Shown here one piece after another: positions 8,513 through 16,561 of a stretch of DNA of 64,000 bases. Below the pieces are notes generated by a model. It had not been told where the DNA came from. It was given only the letters and a program-made list of their open reading frames with translations, and made no database searches. Made by a program: the position numbers and the translations under genes. Each line of letters starts with the position of its first letter. The stretch's first letter is position 1. This DNA comes from Algoriphagus aquimarinus (GTDB lineage: Bacteria; Bacteroidota; Bacteroidia; Cytophagales; Cyclobacteriaceae). Location of the stretch: assembly GCF_900112005.1 (NCBI RefSeq), contig NZ_FOKK01000006.1:1-64000 (forward strand), in the 5' to 3' direction.

Positions 8513-9379
8513 ATGAACAATCAAAGAAGAAAATTTCTCCAGGTAGGAAGTATGCTTGGACTTGGAGCAGCATTGTTTCCTTATGAACTAGCTGCTAGAT
8601 CTCTTGATAGAGCTAAGCTTTCCAAGTTTGGTTTACAGCTTTACTCAGTAAAAGAGGAAATGGCTAAGGATGCTGCCGGAACGATGCGCAAACTTGCAGG
8701 GTTTGGTTACAAGCAATTTGAAGGATTTGATGGTGGAAAAGGTATCCTTTGGGGGATGCAACCAGCAGAATGCAAGAGTTTATTGAGTGAAATCGGAGTT
8801 GATTTCATTTCATCTCATGCTAATGTGTTTAAAGATCTGGATGCACAGGCAGAGCAAGCTGCGGCAGTAGGTATGAAATACTTAATCTGTCCGTACATCG
8901 GAGCGCAGAAATCTGTGGATGAATGGAAAAAAGTTGCAGATAAATTTAACGCAGCTGGTGAAACATTGAAGTCTCACGGGGTAAAGTTTGCTTACCATAA
9001 TCACGATTACACCTTCAAGATGCTAGACGGGCAATTGCCTCAGGATATTTTGATGGAAAATACAGATGCTGACTTAGTAGATTTCGAATTGGATATGTAT
9101 TGGGCATTTGTGGCTGGATACGATCCACTGGAATATATAGCTAGATTCCCAGGTAGATTCAAGCTTTGCCATGTAAAGGATGCTGAAGCTGCTGGATCTA
9201 ATGCACATGACCGTGGCGTATTACTAGGTTCCGGCGAAATGGCCTATGCTGATATTATCAAGAAGTCTAAGAAATACGGAATGAAGTATTTCGTGGTAGA
9301 ACAAGAACGATTTGTGGGAACCAACCCTATGGAAGCCGCTGAAAAAAATGCAGCTTACCTAGCTAAATTAAAGGTCTGA
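8513..9379 (+). CDS. Sugar phosphate isomerase/epimerase with Tat signal
   Basis: 288 residues. The N-terminus NNQRRKFLQVGSMLGLGA has twin Arg at 5-6 before a hydrophobic run, a Tat signal. The mature part is a xylose-isomerase-like barrel: FGLQLYSVKEEM at the start, KFAYHNHDYTF (His), DFELDMYWAFVAG (Glu, Asp), KLCHVKDAEA (His) and YFVVEQERF (Glu) at the end. This is the third such barrel in the locus and the second with a Tat signal, which suggests periplasmic processing of an oxidised sugar. It follows the subunit-3 gene after a hairpin. Confidence 0.84.
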   Translation: MNNQRRKFLQVGSMLGLGAALFPYELAARSLDRAKLSKFGLQLYSVKEEMAKDAAGTMRKLAGFGYKQFEGFDGGKGILWGMQPAECKSLLSEIGVDFISSHANVFKDLDAQAEQAAAVGMKYLICPYIGAQKSVDEWKKVADKFNAAGETLKSHGVKFAYHNHDYTFKMLDGQLPQDILMENTDADLVDFELDMYWAFVAGYDPLEYIARFPGRFKLCHVKDAEAAGSNAHDRGVLLGSGEMAYADIIKKSKKYGMKYFVVEQERFVGTNPMEAAEKNAAYLAKLKV

Positions 9380-9380
9380 T

Positions 9381-10022
9381 TTAAGAATAAGATTTCTTAT
9401 TTCTGAATAGGATAAAGTACAATGAAAGTGCTAGAATAATCAACAAGGCCACTTCAAATTGAGACCAGATCTGGGAGCGATTAATGATGATATTGGCTTT
9501 GTTGATTAATTTTTCGCCTTCTTCCAGCTGTATTTTACTCAAGTTGTCGAGATCTTTTTGAGCAATGCTGATTTTTTGATCATACAGCATAACTTGGCTA
9601 TTATTAATGCCTGAGGAGTCAGAGTAAAGCAATCCGTAGTTTTTTATCTGAAGGTCATTATCTATGATTGAACTGAAATCGGCTAAAAACTCTGCCTCTT
9701 GGTCAGTCAAGTTTGTCTTTTCAAAAGCTCTAACTATTTCAGTAATATTTTTTTCATGTTCAGCGATTTCTTCAATCACTTTGGAGTAATCGTAGTTGAT
9801 GTTACAATGGTCGACTAACTTTTGAATCCTAAATAGATTCTCTGAAATCCTGAAGATATAGCCCTCTACCACCAAGCGGTCATTGTATACTTCTTTGAAG
9901 GTATTGCTTATGTTTTTGAAGGCTTGACGTTCCGTTAGGTTTTTGCCATAAAACAAAAGCAGTAATAGCCCTATAATTACAAGTGCGGTTATTTTCTTTC
10001 GTCTCGCTTTGTTGGTATTCAT
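9381..10022 (-). CDS. Membrane protein with MCP-like four-helix-bundle sensor domain
   Basis: 213 residues. A basic start is followed by a membrane span (about 11-26), a helical extracytoplasmic region of about 155 residues, a second span (about 190-208) and a short basic tail. This is the layout of a chemoreceptor 4HB_MCP ligand-binding module without HAMP or signalling domain. Its function is unknown; it might be a cut-down receptor or a membrane-stress protein. Its stop meets that of the Tat isomerase gene tail to tail, so it is not part of that operon. Confidence 0.6.
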   Translation of the reverse strand: MNTNKARRKKITALVIIGLLLLLFYGKNLTERQAFKNISNTFKEVYNDRLVVEGYIFRISENLFRIQKLVDHCNINYDYSKVIEEIAEHEKNITEIVRAFEKTNLTDQEAEFLADFSSIIDNDLQIKNYGLLYSDSSGINNSQVMLYDQKISIAQKDLDNLSKIQLEEGEKLINKANIIINRSQIWSQFEVALLIILALSLYFILFRNKKSYS

Positions 10023-10151
10023 GGAAGTCGTATTAGGGTCTATTTATTTTTATCATTTTAATAATATCTTTTCTACTTCCCAAGAAATCCTCAAACTAAA
10101 CATGGAAGTTCACGACCAAATGCAATGTATACATGGAAATGTTATCTGTTT

Positions 10152-10949
10152 TTAATTTTGATAGGGCTTTTTGTCATATACCCTAACGTAGTCCACCTCC
10201 ATGCGTTGAGGCCAAATGTCTGTGGCTACGCCTTGCAGTCCTCCCCACCCACCTCCGACGGCGATGTTTAGAATCAAATGGAACGGTTGATCAAATGGCC
10301 ACTCTTTGTAGTCATTTCCTGTGTTTTCAAATGTGAAATAAATGACTCCATCAATTAAGAAGTCGATTTTTTCTTCAGTCCAATCAATTGCATAGGTATG
10401 GAACTCCAAGTTGAAATCTGGGACTTGTCTAAAGCCTCCTTTTTGTGTGCCCGCGGTGTGATTGAAGGCTTCCGTATGGACTGTTCCATGGACTTTGCCG
10501 GGATCGTATCCCACGTGCTCCATTATGTCTATTTCACCATTTTTCGGCCAACCTCCGTGGAGGTTTTCTTCGGACAGCATCCAGATCGCTGGCCAGGTTC
10601 CTCGGCCTTGTGGTAATTTTGCGTTGACTTCTATGTATCCATATTGCCAAGCTGCCTTTCCTCTTGTTAGTAATCGTGCAGAAGTATATCCTTTAGGGTG
10701 TGATGCATCAGCATGTGCTTCAATGATTAGTTTACCATTTTCAATTCGGGCATTTTTAAGGTCATTTTGTGAATAATATTCCAATTCATCATTGCCCCAG
10801 CCATGGTCACCTACATCGTATGTCCATTTTTCTGGATCAGGTAGACCATCAATTTTGAACTCATCAGACCAGACTAATCGGGCTTCCTGAGCTTTTGAGC
10901 AAAGATTTAGGCAAAAGATGAGTAAGGGAATGGCTAGAAATGTCTTCAT
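10152..10949 (-). CDS. Glycoside hydrolase family 16 endo-beta-glucanase (laminarinase-like), secreted
   Basis: 265 residues when started at the ATG ending at 10949, chosen because it puts the signal peptide (to about residue 20, ending SKA|QE) at the N-terminus; an in-frame ATG 30 nt upstream is less likely. The GH16 jelly roll carries the beta-bulge catalytic motif EIDIME (Glu139 nucleophile, Asp141, Glu144 acid/base), with WSDEF near the start and the aromatic cleft stretch GTWPAIWML. Likely cleaves beta-1,3-glucan. It has no CBM or sorting domain and stands alone, not within an obvious polysaccharide locus. Confidence 0.9.
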   Translation of the reverse strand: MKTFLAIPLLIFCLNLCSKAQEARLVWSDEFKIDGLPDPEKWTYDVGDHGWGNDELEYYSQNDLKNARIENGKLIIEAHADASHPKGYTSARLLTRGKAAWQYGYIEVNAKLPQGRGTWPAIWMLSEENLHGGWPKNGEIDIMEHVGYDPGKVHGTVHTEAFNHTAGTQKGGFRQVPDFNLEFHTYAIDWTEEKIDFLIDGVIYFTFENTGNDYKEWPFDQPFHLILNIAVGGGWGGLQGVATDIWPQRMEVDYVRVYDKKPYQN

Positions 10950-11021
10950 ATTTAGTTCGACTTGGTATATGCTTTGCAAACTACTAGATAGTTAATGTTT
11001 AAACTTAAACCACTATTTATT

Positions 11022-11213
11022 ATGGCTAGTAATTTAAAATTAAAAGGAAACTGGAATATCTTGAAAGGAAAGATAAAGGAGAAATATGGAGATCTCACTG
11101 ATGATGATTTAACATATGTTGAAGGTCAAGAAGATCAACTGCTCGGCAGAATCCAAAAACGAACAGGTGAAGCAGAAGATGCAATCAAGAAAGAGTTCTT
11201 TGAGGAGAATTAA
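11022..11213 (+). CDS. CsbD family stress-response protein
   Basis: 63 residues starting at the ATG at 11022, which gives the canonical CsbD opening (LKGNWNILKGKIKEKYGDL); an upstream in-frame ATG at 10995 would add an unusual leader. CsbD (PF05532) proteins are small, charged, helical general-stress proteins of unclear mechanism. The second half has the family stretch YVEGQEDQLLGRIQKRTG. A strong terminator follows directly. Confidence 0.88.
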   Translation: MASNLKLKGNWNILKGKIKEKYGDLTDDDLTYVEGQEDQLLGRIQKRTGEAEDAIKKEFFEEN

Positions 11214-11230
11214 TTCAGGCATATCAGAAT

Positions 11231-11266
11231 GACATAAAAAAACGGCGCTAGCCGTTTTTTTATGTC
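11231..11266 (+). terminator. Perfect 16-bp hairpin terminator after the CsbD gene
   Basis: Arms 11231-11246 and 11251-11266 are exact inverted repeats around the loop GCTA. The distal half of each arm is a run of A or T, giving CGGC-loop-GCCGTTTTTTT, a classic intrinsic terminator. It separates the CsbD gene from the dioxygenase gene. Confidence 0.9.
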
Positions 11267-11339
11267 TCATTTTTTTAAGATAGGCAAAGTCCTTTTGATA
11301 GAATGTTTAAATTTAAGCAAAGAAATAAACCCAATAATA

Positions 11340-12503
11340 ATGGCATATTATCACAGAATGGGAGCTATCCCGCCCAAAAGGCACACACAGTTCCGTCAGC
11401 CCGATGACAGTCTTTACAAGGAAGAGGTGGTGAGTTCCAAAGGTTTTTCTGGTATCTACTCCACACTTTATCATATCTATAATCCGAACGAAGTAAAGTC
11501 CATAGGTACGCCTAAGCCATTTTCATGGAAGGCTGCCACTGAACATGGATTGAATCAGACACATTTGAAGACTTCCAATGTGGAATTCACTGGGGAAGAT
11601 TATCTGGCAGCAAGGAGGAATCTCATGATGAATTCTGATGTGATGATGGGGATTTGCTCTCCCAAAAAGCGGAAGATGGATTATTACTTCAAAAATGCTG
11701 ATGGTGATGAATTGATCTATGTGCACGATGGAGAGGGAGTGATGTATTCTCAATTTGGAAAACTGGAAGTTCATAAGGGTGACTATATCGTGATACCTCG
11801 TACGACGATTTACCGTTTTGAATTTGAGGAAGAAGGTCCACTGAGGCTCCTGATAATAGAATCTGTAGGAGCTATAGAGACGGTGAAACGCTATAGAAAT
11901 GAAGTAGGGCAATTATTGGAGCACTCGCCGTATTGTGAACGGGATATTCGCCCGCCATCTGAGCTACACATAGAAAAAGAAAAGGCTGATTACCTCGTGC
12001 AGATCAAAAAACAGGGAATGTTACATCAGTATTCCTATGGCCATAGCCCGCTGGATATTGTAGGTTGGGATGGGTACTTATACCCTTATGCACTTTCGAT
12101 TTATGATTTTGAGCCGATTACAGGTAGGATTCATCAGCCACCGCCAGTTCATCAGACCTTCCAGGCTTGGGGATTTGTGATTTGTTCATTTGTTCCGAGG
12201 CTCTTTGACTACCACCCGCTTTCTATCCCCGCTCCATATAATCATTCCAATATTGATTCGGATGAGGTCTTATACTATGCTGAAGGAGAATTTATGAGCA
12301 GAAAAGGGATAGATCGAGGTTCGTTTACGCTTCACATGGGAGGCTTGCCGCATGGTCCGCATCCTGGGACGGTAGAGAAGTCTATTGGTGCCAAAGCAAC
12401 GGATGAGTATGCAGTCATGTTGGATACCTTCAAGTCACTTCAAATTACGACTGACGCGCTTGAGTACGTGGATGAAAAGTATCCAATGAGTTGGACGGAG
12501 TAG
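11340..12503 (+). CDS. hmgA: Homogentisate 1,2-dioxygenase
   Basis: 387 residues from the ATG at 11340 (the frame is open upstream to 11262, but MAYYHRMG is the natural N-terminus). A cupin-fold iron enzyme opening homogentisate to maleylacetoacetate in tyrosine breakdown. Visible marks are GFSGIYSTLYH near the start, the N-terminal cupin with EGVMYSQFGKLEVHKGDYIVIPR, and the C-terminal iron site with HSNIDSDEVLYYAEGEF and HMGGLPHGPHPG. The usual partners (fumarylacetoacetase, HPPD) are not adjacent, so it stands alone here. Confidence 0.9.
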   Translation: MAYYHRMGAIPPKRHTQFRQPDDSLYKEEVVSSKGFSGIYSTLYHIYNPNEVKSIGTPKPFSWKAATEHGLNQTHLKTSNVEFTGEDYLAARRNLMMNSDVMMGICSPKKRKMDYYFKNADGDELIYVHDGEGVMYSQFGKLEVHKGDYIVIPRTTIYRFEFEEEGPLRLLIIESVGAIETVKRYRNEVGQLLEHSPYCERDIRPPSELHIEKEKADYLVQIKKQGMLHQYSYGHSPLDIVGWDGYLYPYALSIYDFEPITGRIHQPPPVHQTFQAWGFVICSFVPRLFDYHPLSIPAPYNHSNIDSDEVLYYAEGEFMSRKGIDRGSFTLHMGGLPHGPHPGTVEKSIGAKATDEYAVMLDTFKSLQITTDALEYVDEKYPMSWTE

Positions 12504-12640
12504 CATATATGAATTACGATTTGCGGTGTTATCGAAGGGAAGGTGTGTACTAGTTACTTCCTAGTGATTGGAAATAGAAGCAGTCATAAATGAGATAAAA
12601 GCTGTGTTAGTCAAAAGAAAAAGTGAATAAGCGAAAGCAC

Positions 12641-12674
12641 AAAAGCCTCAATCTGTGAAGATCGAGGCTTTTTA
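12641..12674 (-). terminator. Terminator of the PafA gene (works in both directions)
   Basis: Arms AAAAGCCTCAATCT and AGATCGAGGCTTTT pair with one mismatch around a GTGA loop. The A-run on the left makes it a terminator for the minus-strand phosphatase gene and the T-run on the right for plus-strand transcripts from hmgA. Confidence 0.8.
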
Positions 12675-12691
12675 TTGTTAGGATTAGGATC

Positions 12692-14326
12692 TTACTTCTT
12701 ATCAGTAATCTCTAAAATCGGTTGACCAGTAGCTCCACTTGGCAATTTGATGTCAAGCATCATGGAGATCGTAGGTGCTATGTCAGTGACCGTAGCGTAT
12801 CTTGAGCTAGAGCCTTGAGGCACATGCCATCCGAAGAATACAATTGGAACATTGGTATCATAAGTAAAGCCTGTGCCGTGAGAAGTACCACGAGAGCCTC
12901 CACTTAACCAGTTTGGTTCCAGAACAATCAAGACGTTTCCAGAAGCTTTTTGATTGTAGCCCATCTGTAATAACTGTGCCCTTCCTTGTGTGAAATCATT
13001 GTTTCGCATTGAAGTCGCAGTGTAGGCTTCTTTGATCCCATTGAATTTCAATAAGAAATGTGCAAGATCATTTTCTAGTGAAACTAGATCTACACCTTTT
13101 TCAGTAACTAGTTTTTCGTTGATGAAAATTTGACCGTTTGATACATTTTCTATCCAGTCGCCTTCGCCATATTTCTGAGAAGTATAGCCTTTCAGTTGAC
13201 CAGTGATATAGCTCATGTTCACATTACCAGCTGGTACATTTTGACTTTCCATATATGTAGCAATATCTGCTACAGCGTGATCGGCAGATAAAAACACCAA
13301 GTACTCATCCTTGCCATATTTGTTGTCTAGGAAATCAAGCAATCTTTTGAAATCCTGATCTAGTCTAAGGTACGTGTCCTCAAGTTCTTTGGAAGTTGGT
13401 CCAAATCTGTGACCAACGTAATCCGTGGAGGAGAAGCTAAGTGCGAGAAAGTCCGTCTCTCCATTTTCACCTAAGTGCTCACCTTCTATAGCTGCTAGCG
13501 CAAAATCTAAAGTCAGTGTATTGCCAAAAGGAGTGGAAGAAATCATCCCCAATCCGCCATTAGTCTCTTGCAATTTGGCAAGGTCATAAGGGAAAGTTGG
13601 TGTGTCCTTTCCGGAGAAAGGAGCTTCAAAGTCATTGTTGTCGTCGATGCTTTGAATGTATGAGTCTATTGGATAAAGTGTTTCCCAAGTTTGGTTTAGG
13701 TAGGATGCAGCTAGTTTTTTAGCATTGAATTCCTTTGCCCAATCAGGTAGAGATTCGTAGTAATAGGTAGAAGTCATGAACTCTCCATTATCCCCATCAT
13801 ACCAATAGGCATCTCCAAGGTGACCAGCAGGTAAAGCAGCGCCTCTATCTTTAATAGCAACTCCAACTACTTTAGATCTCTGATTGTTAGACATTCTAAG
13901 CTCATCTGTGATCGTTGTAGTAAGAAGATTTCTTGGGCTGATTTGACCAGAGTTAACTGTCCCGCCTACGTTGGTCACTGTACTGTCTTCTGCGCAGTAT
14001 ACCGAACCATTCAATTTTCGCACATACCAATCATTTCCAATAATTCCATGTGTGGCTGGGGTAGTGCCAGTATAAACAGACGCATGTCCAGGTCCCGTAT
14101 AAGTTGGGATATAATTGTAATGACCGTTTTTCATCACAAAACCCTCGTTCATCAAGCGCTTAAACCCACCATCTGTATAGCGGTCATAAAACTTGTTCAG
14201 GTACTCATGACGCATTTGATCGACTACAATTCCGACGATTAATTTTGGCTTGTCTTCGTTCTTTTGCGCAAAAAGGTTTCCGAAGGTCAGCAAAAAAAGC
14301 AAGGTTATTATTCCAGTTCTCTTCAT
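12692..14326 (-). CDS. pafA: PafA-type alkaline phosphatase, secreted
   Basis: 544 residues, close to the 546 of the Elizabethkingia enzyme. Signal peptide to Ala20 (LFA|QK). Phosphodiesterase-fold active site: Asp36 in IVVDQMRH, nucleophile Thr77 in PTYTGPGH, Asn98 in IIGNDWY, Lys159 and Arg161 in IKDRGAALPAGH, later metal ligands in LSADHAVAD and a His in SHGTGF. These match the Thr nucleophile, Asn, Lys and Arg of PafA phosphate monoesterases, so it should scavenge phosphate from monoesters in the periplasm or outside. Confidence 0.92.
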   Translation of the reverse strand: MKRTGIITLLFLLTFGNLFAQKNEDKPKLIVGIVVDQMRHEYLNKFYDRYTDGGFKRLMNEGFVMKNGHYNYIPTYTGPGHASVYTGTTPATHGIIGNDWYVRKLNGSVYCAEDSTVTNVGGTVNSGQISPRNLLTTTITDELRMSNNQRSKVVGVAIKDRGAALPAGHLGDAYWYDGDNGEFMTSTYYYESLPDWAKEFNAKKLAASYLNQTWETLYPIDSYIQSIDDNNDFEAPFSGKDTPTFPYDLAKLQETNGGLGMISSTPFGNTLTLDFALAAIEGEHLGENGETDFLALSFSSTDYVGHRFGPTSKELEDTYLRLDQDFKRLLDFLDNKYGKDEYLVFLSADHAVADIATYMESQNVPAGNVNMSYITGQLKGYTSQKYGEGDWIENVSNGQIFINEKLVTEKGVDLVSLENDLAHFLLKFNGIKEAYTATSMRNNDFTQGRAQLLQMGYNQKASGNVLIVLEPNWLSGGSRGTSHGTGFTYDTNVPIVFFGWHVPQGSSSRYATVTDIAPTISMMLDIKLPSGATGQPILEITDKK

Positions 14327-14348
14327 TATTCTGATAGATTTTTCAGCC

Positions 14349-14356
14349 CAAATATA
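14349..14356 (-). promoter_or_regulatory. -7 box TATATTTG of the pafA promoter
   Basis: Matches the Bacteroidota -7 consensus TAnnTTTG on the minus strand, 22 nt before the pafA start codon. No convincing -33 TTTG was found at 19-21 nt. Confidence 0.4.
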
Positions 14357-14440
14357 AGGATATGCCGCTACCTGTGGATTAAGACTTTGTTAAATGGTCA
14401 AAAGAATAGACATTAGATTTCTTGACCTAAAGTTAATTTT

Positions 14441-16039
14441 ATGAAAAAGACAATCTGGACTTTGTTATTGGTGATGTTTTCAATGAGCACATTTGCTCAG
14501 TCTTATTTTGAAGATGGACTTTCTTCTGAATGGCATAGCGAAAGAAGAGCCGAATTGAGAAAGCTGATGCCAGCCAATTCTGCTGCTGTATTTTTCAATA
14601 ATCCTGTGAAAAATCGAACCAATGACGTCGATTTCATCTATCATCCGAACACAGATTTTTTCTACTTCACAGGATTTCGCGAGCCAAATGCTGTGCTGGT
14701 CATTTTTAGTGAAAAGAGAGAGGTTAATGGTGGTTTAGCTGATGAACTGATTTTTGTCCAAAACAGAGATCCACGGGCCGAAATGTGGAATGGCAAAAGA
14801 TTAGGTACAGAAGGAATGGTGGCCAATTTAGGTTTTCAGGAAGCCTTACTCAATTCTGATTTTGCGGCTAAATCAGGCATTAATCTTAAGGATTTCGATA
14901 AAATTTTGACGTTTAGCCTTTCAGAAGACATTGAGGGAAGTAGCTCAAATGAGCCGTTGATTCAGATGGTGAATGAATTCAAAACTGCAACAGCCTACCC
15001 AGATGCACTCACTGAAGTAAGTGCGCAAGTGTATGAAATGATCAAAAATTCAGATTTGAAATCCTCTGATCGAGTTGTACAAATGTTGAAAAGGTATGAG
15101 CGTCAATATCCTGATATGATGGAAGACCCTCTGATAAGTTCTTTTATGAATGCAGCATCACCAGAAAAGAGAATGGTGGTGAAGGAGGAAATTCCAGAAC
15201 AAAAATTGGATATATCTTCACTTGGAGAAATGATGGGGGTTTTACGTGAGATTAAGACTCCAGAAGAAATCACTTTGCTGAAAAAAGCGGTGAAGATCTC
15301 TGCAGTAGGTCAGGTAGAAGTGATGAAAGCGGCAAAAGTTGGGATGACAGAGAGAGAAATACAAGGAGTGCATGAGTTTATCTACAAGCGCTATGGAGCA
15401 GAGGAATTAGGCTATCCATCCATAGTAGGTGGTGGAAACAATGGTTGTATTCTTCATTACATAGAGAATGACAAGCGGGATTTGAGTGATCGGTTATTGC
15501 TGATGGACTTGGGGGCCGAATGGAGAGGGTACACTGCTGATGTGACCCGTACTATTCCCATCAATGGTAAATTCAATGAAGAAGAAAAGGCTATCTATGA
15601 TCTAGTCTATCAAGCTCAGGAAGCTGGAATTGCCATTTCAAAACCAGGGACAACTTTCCAGGAGATAGATGCTGCTGGTCGTCAGATAATAAATGATGGA
15701 CTTGCCAAACTGGGAATTATCAAAAAAGGAGAGGGACATCAGTATTTCCCACATGGCACAAGCCATCATATAGGATTGGATGTACATGATAGAGGAACTC
15801 GCAATCCAATACAAGTAGGAATGGTTTTTACGATTGAGCCAGGGATATATATTCCAATTGGATCAGATTGTGATGAAAAATGGTGGGGAATTGCCGTGCG
15901 AATTGAGGATGATATTTTGATCACCGAAGAAGGTGCTGTGAATCTCTCAGGAGACGCGCCAAGAACAGTTGCGGCGATCGAGGAAATGATGCGTCTACCG
16001 AGTGTGTTGGAGGAGTGGGTGCTGCCTGAGATTGATTAA
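14441..16039 (+). CDS. pepP: Xaa-Pro aminopeptidase (aminopeptidase P, M24B), exported
   Basis: 532 residues. Signal peptide ending FAQ|SY at about 20, then the AMP_N domain (RRAELRKLMPANSAAVFFNN; YHPNTDFFYFTGF) and the M24 pita-bread domain. Two-metal ligands are visible: Asp in LLMDLGAEWRGY and ADVTRT, His in HGTSHHIGLDVHD, Glu in TIEPGIYIP and Glu in VRIEDDILIT. Removes N-terminal residues before proline. Longer than the E. coli enzyme (about 440) by the signal peptide and an extended middle; such exported forms are usual in Bacteroidota. Confidence 0.92.
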   Translation: MKKTIWTLLLVMFSMSTFAQSYFEDGLSSEWHSERRAELRKLMPANSAAVFFNNPVKNRTNDVDFIYHPNTDFFYFTGFREPNAVLVIFSEKREVNGGLADELIFVQNRDPRAEMWNGKRLGTEGMVANLGFQEALLNSDFAAKSGINLKDFDKILTFSLSEDIEGSSSNEPLIQMVNEFKTATAYPDALTEVSAQVYEMIKNSDLKSSDRVVQMLKRYERQYPDMMEDPLISSFMNAASPEKRMVVKEEIPEQKLDISSLGEMMGVLREIKTPEEITLLKKAVKISAVGQVEVMKAAKVGMTEREIQGVHEFIYKRYGAEELGYPSIVGGGNNGCILHYIENDKRDLSDRLLLMDLGAEWRGYTADVTRTIPINGKFNEEEKAIYDLVYQAQEAGIAISKPGTTFQEIDAAGRQIINDGLAKLGIIKKGEGHQYFPHGTSHHIGLDVHDRGTRNPIQVGMVFTIEPGIYIPIGSDCDEKWWGIAVRIEDDILITEEGAVNLSGDAPRTVAAIEEMMRLPSVLEEWVLPEID

Positions 16040-16064
16040 AAGCGACATGAATTATATGAATTGT

Positions 16065-16090
16065 TCTCGCGGCGACACGGCGGCGCAGCG
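16065..16090 (+). repeat. Left GC-rich inverted repeat flanking the GxxExxY gene
   Basis: This 26-bp sequence matches the reverse complement of 16507-16532 at 23 of 26 positions. It is much more GC-rich than its surroundings and lies between the pepP stop and the GxxExxY start. Confidence 0.8.
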
Positions 16091-16106
16091 TGTTTTTGTT
16101 TTGAAT

Positions 16107-16490
16107 ATGGAAAAGATTGAGAATGATATTGCTACTTTAATTCTGGATAAAGCATTTCTAATTCATCGGGAATTGGGGCCAGGCTTGCTGGAATCTATTT
16201 ATGAGCGAGTGTTATTCCATGAATTGAAAAAGTCTGGACTTAATGTTGCAAGTCAAGTATTCATCCCTTTCAAGTGGGATGATATCACTTTTGAAAATGG
16301 ATTTAGAGCTGATTTAATAGTTGATGATAAGGTGATTGTAGAAATTAAATCAGTTCAAATCATAGCTCCTGTCCATTCTAAGCAATTAATGACCTACTTG
16401 CGCCTAACCAAGTTAAAATTAGGTCTCTTGTTGAATTTCAATGAGGCCTTATTAAAAGATGGGATTAAAAGAGTAGCGAACAACTTATAG
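16107..16490 (+). CDS. GxxExxY protein (PD-(D/E)XK nuclease-like fold)
   Basis: 127 residues from the ATG at 16107. This start is chosen because homologous proteins begin just before ENDIATLILDKAF; longer in-frame starts would translate the GC-rich repeat. The signature GPGLLESIY is at 24-32 (Gly26, Glu29, Tyr32). A nuclease-like set follows: Asp69 and Glu79-x-Lys81 in RADLIVDDKVIVEIKS. This fits the PDDEXK_3 family (PF13366), whose function is not established. The gene sits alone between two inverted repeats, like a small mobile cassette. Catalytic activity is inference. Confidence 0.85.
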   Translation: MEKIENDIATLILDKAFLIHRELGPGLLESIYERVLFHELKKSGLNVASQVFIPFKWDDITFENGFRADLIVDDKVIVEIKSVQIIAPVHSKQLMTYLRLTKLKLGLLLNFNEALLKDGIKRVANNL

Positions 16491-16506
16491 CATATTCGCA
16501 ATTATT

Positions 16507-16532
16507 CGTTGCGCCGCCGCGCCGCCGCGAGA
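16507..16532 (-). repeat. Right GC-rich inverted repeat flanking the GxxExxY gene
   Basis: Inverted copy of 16065-16090 with 23 of 26 positions equal. It lies 16 nt after the GxxExxY stop. The pair bounds a unit of about 468 bp. Confidence 0.8.
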
Positions 16533-16561
16533 TGAAAGATGAAAAAAACATAAAGCTAAGT

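Noticed and set aside
11231..11266. Possible transposon-end or riboswitch-like hairpin
   Set aside because: Perfect arms with a T-run directly after a gene are explained by an intrinsic terminator.
16002..16106. Upstream extension of the GxxExxY frame into the pepP end
   Set aside because: It translates the GC-rich repeat and overlaps pepP; homologues start at the ATG at 16107.
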